64,000 nucleotides of DNA. Origin: Xenophilus arseniciresistens. Its GTDB lineage: Bacteria; Pseudomonadota; Gammaproteobacteria; Burkholderiales; Burkholderiaceae_C. A model generated the notes under the pieces. It saw only the letters and a program-made list of their open reading frames with translations, was not told where the DNA came from and searched no databases. The DNA lies in NCBI RefSeq assembly GCF_028023875.1, contig NZ_JAQIPB010000003.1:124001-188000 (forward strand), given 5' to 3'. Position 1 is the first letter of the stretch, and the number at the start of each line of letters is the position of its first letter. Position numbers and translations under genes: made by a program. Positions 61,617 through 64,000 of this stretch are shown here, in pieces.

Positions 61617-62422
61617 AGCTGCTGGTCGTTGCCCCGGGCACCGGCGCGCGCTGGGTTCGCGAAGGCCTGCTGGCCTTTCGCCGCGCGCCCATGGCCTTCT
61701 TCTCGCTGTTCATGATCTTCATGGCCGCGATGGCGCTGGTGGCGGCCCTTCCGCTGGTGGGCGTGCCGCTGGCCGTGGCCTTGGGGCCGGCCAGCACCCT
61801 GGCCATCATGGTGGCCAGCGAAACCGTGGCCCAGCCCGGTGCAGCGATCCCGCTGCTGCGCCCCGGCCAGCCCACGCCGCCGCTGTCGGCGCGCGTGTTC
61901 ATGGCTGCGCTGGGCGCCGTGCGCGAGAAGGCGCGCTCCCTGGCCATCATGGGCGCCCTGTACGCGGTGGCCGTGCTGCTGATCGGCGCGCTGGCCTCGC
62001 TGCTGGTGGGCGACCCCATGGCCGATGCCATCAACAGTGACGGCACCTTCAAGGCCGACGTCGTGCGCAGCGGCGCCTTCCAGGGCGCGATGGTGCTGCG
62101 CATGCTGATCTACGTGCCCGTGGCGCTGGCCTTCTGGCATGCGCCAGCCCTGCTGCACTGGCACGGCGTGCCGCCCGTCAAGGCGCTGTTCTTCAGCTTC
62201 GTGACCTGCGTGCGCAACATCGGCGCCATGCTGGTCTTCATCCTGTGCTGGACCGGCGTGGCCCTGCTGGTGAGCCTGGTGCTGGCCATGGTGGGCTCGC
62301 TGCTGGCCTCGGTGGCCGGCCCGCTGGGCGCGGGCGTGATGGTGGGCGGCACCTTCCTGCTGTCGGCCATGTTCTTCGCCTCGGCCTGGTTCAGCTTTCG
62401 CGACTGCTTCCAGGCCGATTGA
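61613..62422 (+). CDS. BPSS1780-family membrane protein
   Basis: A 269-residue inner-membrane protein with six hydrophobic segments (about residues 28-60, 65-85, 118-145, 175-195, 205-245 and 248-265). The opening KLLVVAPGTGARWVREGLLAF and the FSFVTCVRNIGAMLVF segment match the betaproteobacterial BPSS1780 family. Function unknown. It starts within the thrB stop (ATGA), a conserved neighbourhood in the group. Confidence 0.88.
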   Translation: MKLLVVAPGTGARWVREGLLAFRRAPMAFFSLFMIFMAAMALVAALPLVGVPLAVALGPASTLAIMVASETVAQPGAAIPLLRPGQPTPPLSARVFMAALGAVREKARSLAIMGALYAVAVLLIGALASLLVGDPMADAINSDGTFKADVVRSGAFQGAMVLRMLIYVPVALAFWHAPALLHWHGVPPVKALFFSFVTCVRNIGAMLVFILCWTGVALLVSLVLAMVGSLLASVAGPLGAGVMVGGTFLLSAMFFASAWFSFRDCFQAD

Positions 62423-62554
62423 GCCCGCGCGCGGCCTGCCCGCCGGCCTTGCGGCGCACGGGCACCGACCGCGCCAGGCGCCGATCTCCGACACGCTGCC
62501 CTCAGGCCCGGGACGAGGGTGTGTCTGTCACACAAAACAGACATGGAGAACAGC

Positions 62555-62773
62555 ATGCGCATCTACAAAGTCCGCATCATCGATTCGGCCGGTCGGCTGC
62601 ACCGTTTCATCAAGGCCGCCAGCAGCGCCCGCGCGGTGGAATCGCTTTACTGGGCCCGCTTTGGCGTGGTTCGCCTGATGAGCGTGGTGGGCGTGGGCAA
62701 GGACGACCCGCTGCCCGCGGGCGCCGGCTTCAGACCGGCGTCAGCTTGGCCACGCTCAGGGCCAGCCACTTGA
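62555..62773 (+). CDS. Small hypothetical protein overlapping the end of uvrD
   Basis: A 72-residue product whose first 50 residues look like a compact basic domain: MRIYKVRIIDSAGRLHRFIK, AASSARAVESLYWARFGVV. The ribosome-binding site GGAG lies 5 nt before ATG 62555; an in-frame ATG at 62543 is also possible. The last 44 nt run antisense to the 3' end of uvrD. The 62423-62554 interval upstream holds nothing recognisable. Coding is likely from the amino-acid pattern, but unconfirmed. Confidence 0.55.
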   Translation: MRIYKVRIIDSAGRLHRFIKAASSARAVESLYWARFGVVRLMSVVGVGKDDPLPAGAGFRPASAWPRSGPAT

Positions 62774-64000
62774 CGCCGTGGCGGCCGAACTTGACCTGCG
62801 CCCGCGCGTCGTCGCCGGTGCCTTCCAGCGCCAGCACGGCCCCTTCGCCAAACTTGTTGTGAAAGACCTGCATGCCCACGCGCAAGCCATGCGAGGGTTC
62901 TGATTTGCGCGGCACGGGCGCGCTGGGCGCTGCGGCCTGGCCGCCGCCGCTCCAGCCGGGATTGCGGCCACCGTAGCCGCCGCTGTAGCCGCTGCTGGCG
63001 CCGTAGCCTGCTCCTGCACGCGCCGCACCGCCCGGCGCAAACTGGCCGAAGCCCGACTGCTTGGGCGTGAGCCACTTCAGCGCCTCTTCGGGCAGTTCGT
63101 CGAAGAAACGGCTGCGCAGGTGGTAGCGCGTCTGGCCATGAAGCATGCGCGTTTGCGAGAAGCTCATGTACAGCCGGCGGCGCGCGCGTGTGATGGCCAC
63201 ATACATCAGGCGCCGTTCCTCCTCAAGGCTTTCCACGTCGCTCATGGAGTTCTCGTGCGGGAACAGTCCTTCTTCCAGGCCCGTGATAAACACCGCGTCG
63301 AACTCGAGCCCCTTGGCCGCATGCACGGTCATCAACTGCACGGCGTCCTGCCCGGCCTGGGCCTGGTTGTCGCCGGCCTCAAGGGCCGCATGGGTCAAAA
63401 AGGCCGCGAGCGGGCTCAAGGTTTCGCCGGTCTCTGCATCCGGCGCCAGCGGCTCGTCCAGCACCGCACGCGAGGGGTCGATGCCCTGGCTCGCCAGTGA
63501 CTGGCGCAGCTCGTCCACGGGCAGCGCCACGGCATCGCGGCCAAAGCCTTCCTGCGTGACGAAGCTCTCGGCCGCGTTCACCAGTTCGGCCAGGTTTTCC
63601 AGACGGTCTGCGCCTTCGCGGTCGGCCTTGTAGTGCTCCTCCAGGCCGCTGGTGTCCAGCACCAGCTCGATGATTTCCTTGAGCGACAGGCCCTGCGTCT
63701 GCTCGCGCAGCACATCGATCCTGGCTGCGAAGGCCGACAGGTTGGCGCCGGCCTTGCCGGGCAGGCCGGCAATGGCGCCGTAGAGCGAGATGCCACGCGC
63801 GCGTGCGGCGTCCTGCAACTGCTCGATGCTGCGCGCCCCGATGCCGCGCGGCGGGAAGTTCACCACGCGCAGGAAGCTGGTGTCGTCGTCCTTGTTCTCG
63901 AGCAGGCGCAGGTAGGCCAGTGCGTGCTTGATCTCGGCGCGCTCGAAAAAGCGCAGGCCGCCATACACGCGGTAGGGCACGCCGGCATTGAACAGCGCGG
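62730..64000 (-). CDS. uvrD: DNA helicase II UvrD (5' part beyond window)
   Basis: The C-terminal 423 residues of the SF1A helicase of nucleotide excision and mismatch repair. Visible are the 2B/2A parts: YRVYGGLRFFERAEIKHALA, motif V LMTVHAAKGLEFDAVFITGL and motif VI EERRLMYVAITRARRRLY. The C-terminal Tudor-like domain (LRVGMQVFHNKFGEGAVLAL to WLALSVAKLTPV) is present, preceded by a Gly/Tyr-rich linker. This domain contacts RNA polymerase in UvrD. The frame runs open past 64000, so the ATP-binding N-terminal half is outside the window. Confidence 0.96.
   Translation of the reverse strand, partial: ALFNAGVPYRVYGGLRFFERAEIKHALAYLRLLENKDDDTSFLRVVNFPPRGIGARSIEQLQDAARARGISLYGAIAGLPGKAGANLSAFAARIDVLREQTQGLSLKEIIELVLDTSGLEEHYKADREGADRLENLAELVNAAESFVTQEGFGRDAVALPVDELRQSLASQGIDPSRAVLDEPLAPDAETGETLSPLAAFLTHAALEAGDNQAQAGQDAVQLMTVHAAKGLEFDAVFITGLEEGLFPHENSMSDVESLEEERRLMYVAITRARRRLYMSFSQTRMLHGQTRYHLRSRFFDELPEEALKWLTPKQSGFGQFAPGGAARAGAGYGASSGYSGGYGGRNPGWSGGGQAAAPSAPVPRKSEPSHGLRVGMQVFHNKFGEGAVLALEGTGDDARAQVKFGRHGVKWLALSVAKLTPV

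Overview
The window is about 64 kb of high-GC chromosomal DNA from a betaproteobacterium, most likely Burkholderiales of the Comamonadaceae type (Acidovorax/Delftia/Comamonas-like). This rests on base composition, the folC-SPOR-cvpA-purF-metZ gene order, the glnA / small secreted protein / ntrB / ntrC order, a BPSS1780-type membrane protein and a kinase of the ThrB-II type. It is densely packed: about 59 protein genes, six tRNA genes and one stretch of more than 300 bases without a gene (the 5' leader of rne). I see no insertion sequence, phage, CRISPR array, rRNA or replication origin. Both ends cut genes: rluC on the left and uvrD on the right.

Layout. 1-4.7 kb: rluC and the divergent rne (RNase E) with a leader of about 570 nt. 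4.7-13.4 kb: an iron module, all on the minus strand, with two Fur-box-like sites. It holds an IrpA-type imelysin, a di-haem oxidoreductase, a second imelysin-like protein, a DUF1513 protein, a TonB-dependent siderophore receptor, a PepSY membrane protein and a small membrane protein. 13.5-15.5 kb: mobA, exonuclease III and a TonB-C-like lipoprotein. 15.6-20.5 kb: nitrogen control, with ntrC, ntrB, a small secreted protein and glnA, the last behind a clear sigma-54 promoter and an NtrC-like site. 20.5-25.0 kb: a compact run of five genes, a beta-propeller, a NodB-like deacetylase, a sterol-desaturase-type hydroxylase, an EI24 membrane protein and a CinA/MoaB-domain protein. 25.1-27.5 kb: rsuA and a methyltransferase.

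27.7-35.4 kb: a tRNA operon (Ala-Glu-Asp-Glu-Asp, with a duplicated Glu-Asp unit) directly behind gltX, which ends a six-gene run folC-SPOR-cvpA-purF-metZ-gltX. 35.4-43.9 kb: housekeeping and small genes (ArsC-like, ppnP, murB, yajQ, a retropepsin-like protease, ridA, plsY, ybaK, an aldo/keto reductase, an alpha/beta hydrolase) and a glycine-rich membrane protein of unknown role. 44.0-50.2 kb: a four-gene overlapping signalling operon (triple-receiver hybrid kinase, CheR, CheB, receiver-kinase) with no CheA, CheW or chemoreceptor. 50.3-64 kb: a pentapeptide-repeat protein, prfB with its programmed frameshift, pepN, fbp, tRNA-Thr, a PhyH-like dioxygenase coupled to polA, thrB and uvrD.

The least explained parts are the imelysin/di-haem/DUF1513 iron module and the CheA-less CheR/CheB operon. 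Identifications come from reading motifs by eye. No database search was run, so family names carry the stated confidence and start sites are chosen from ribosome-binding sites, overlaps and signal peptides.
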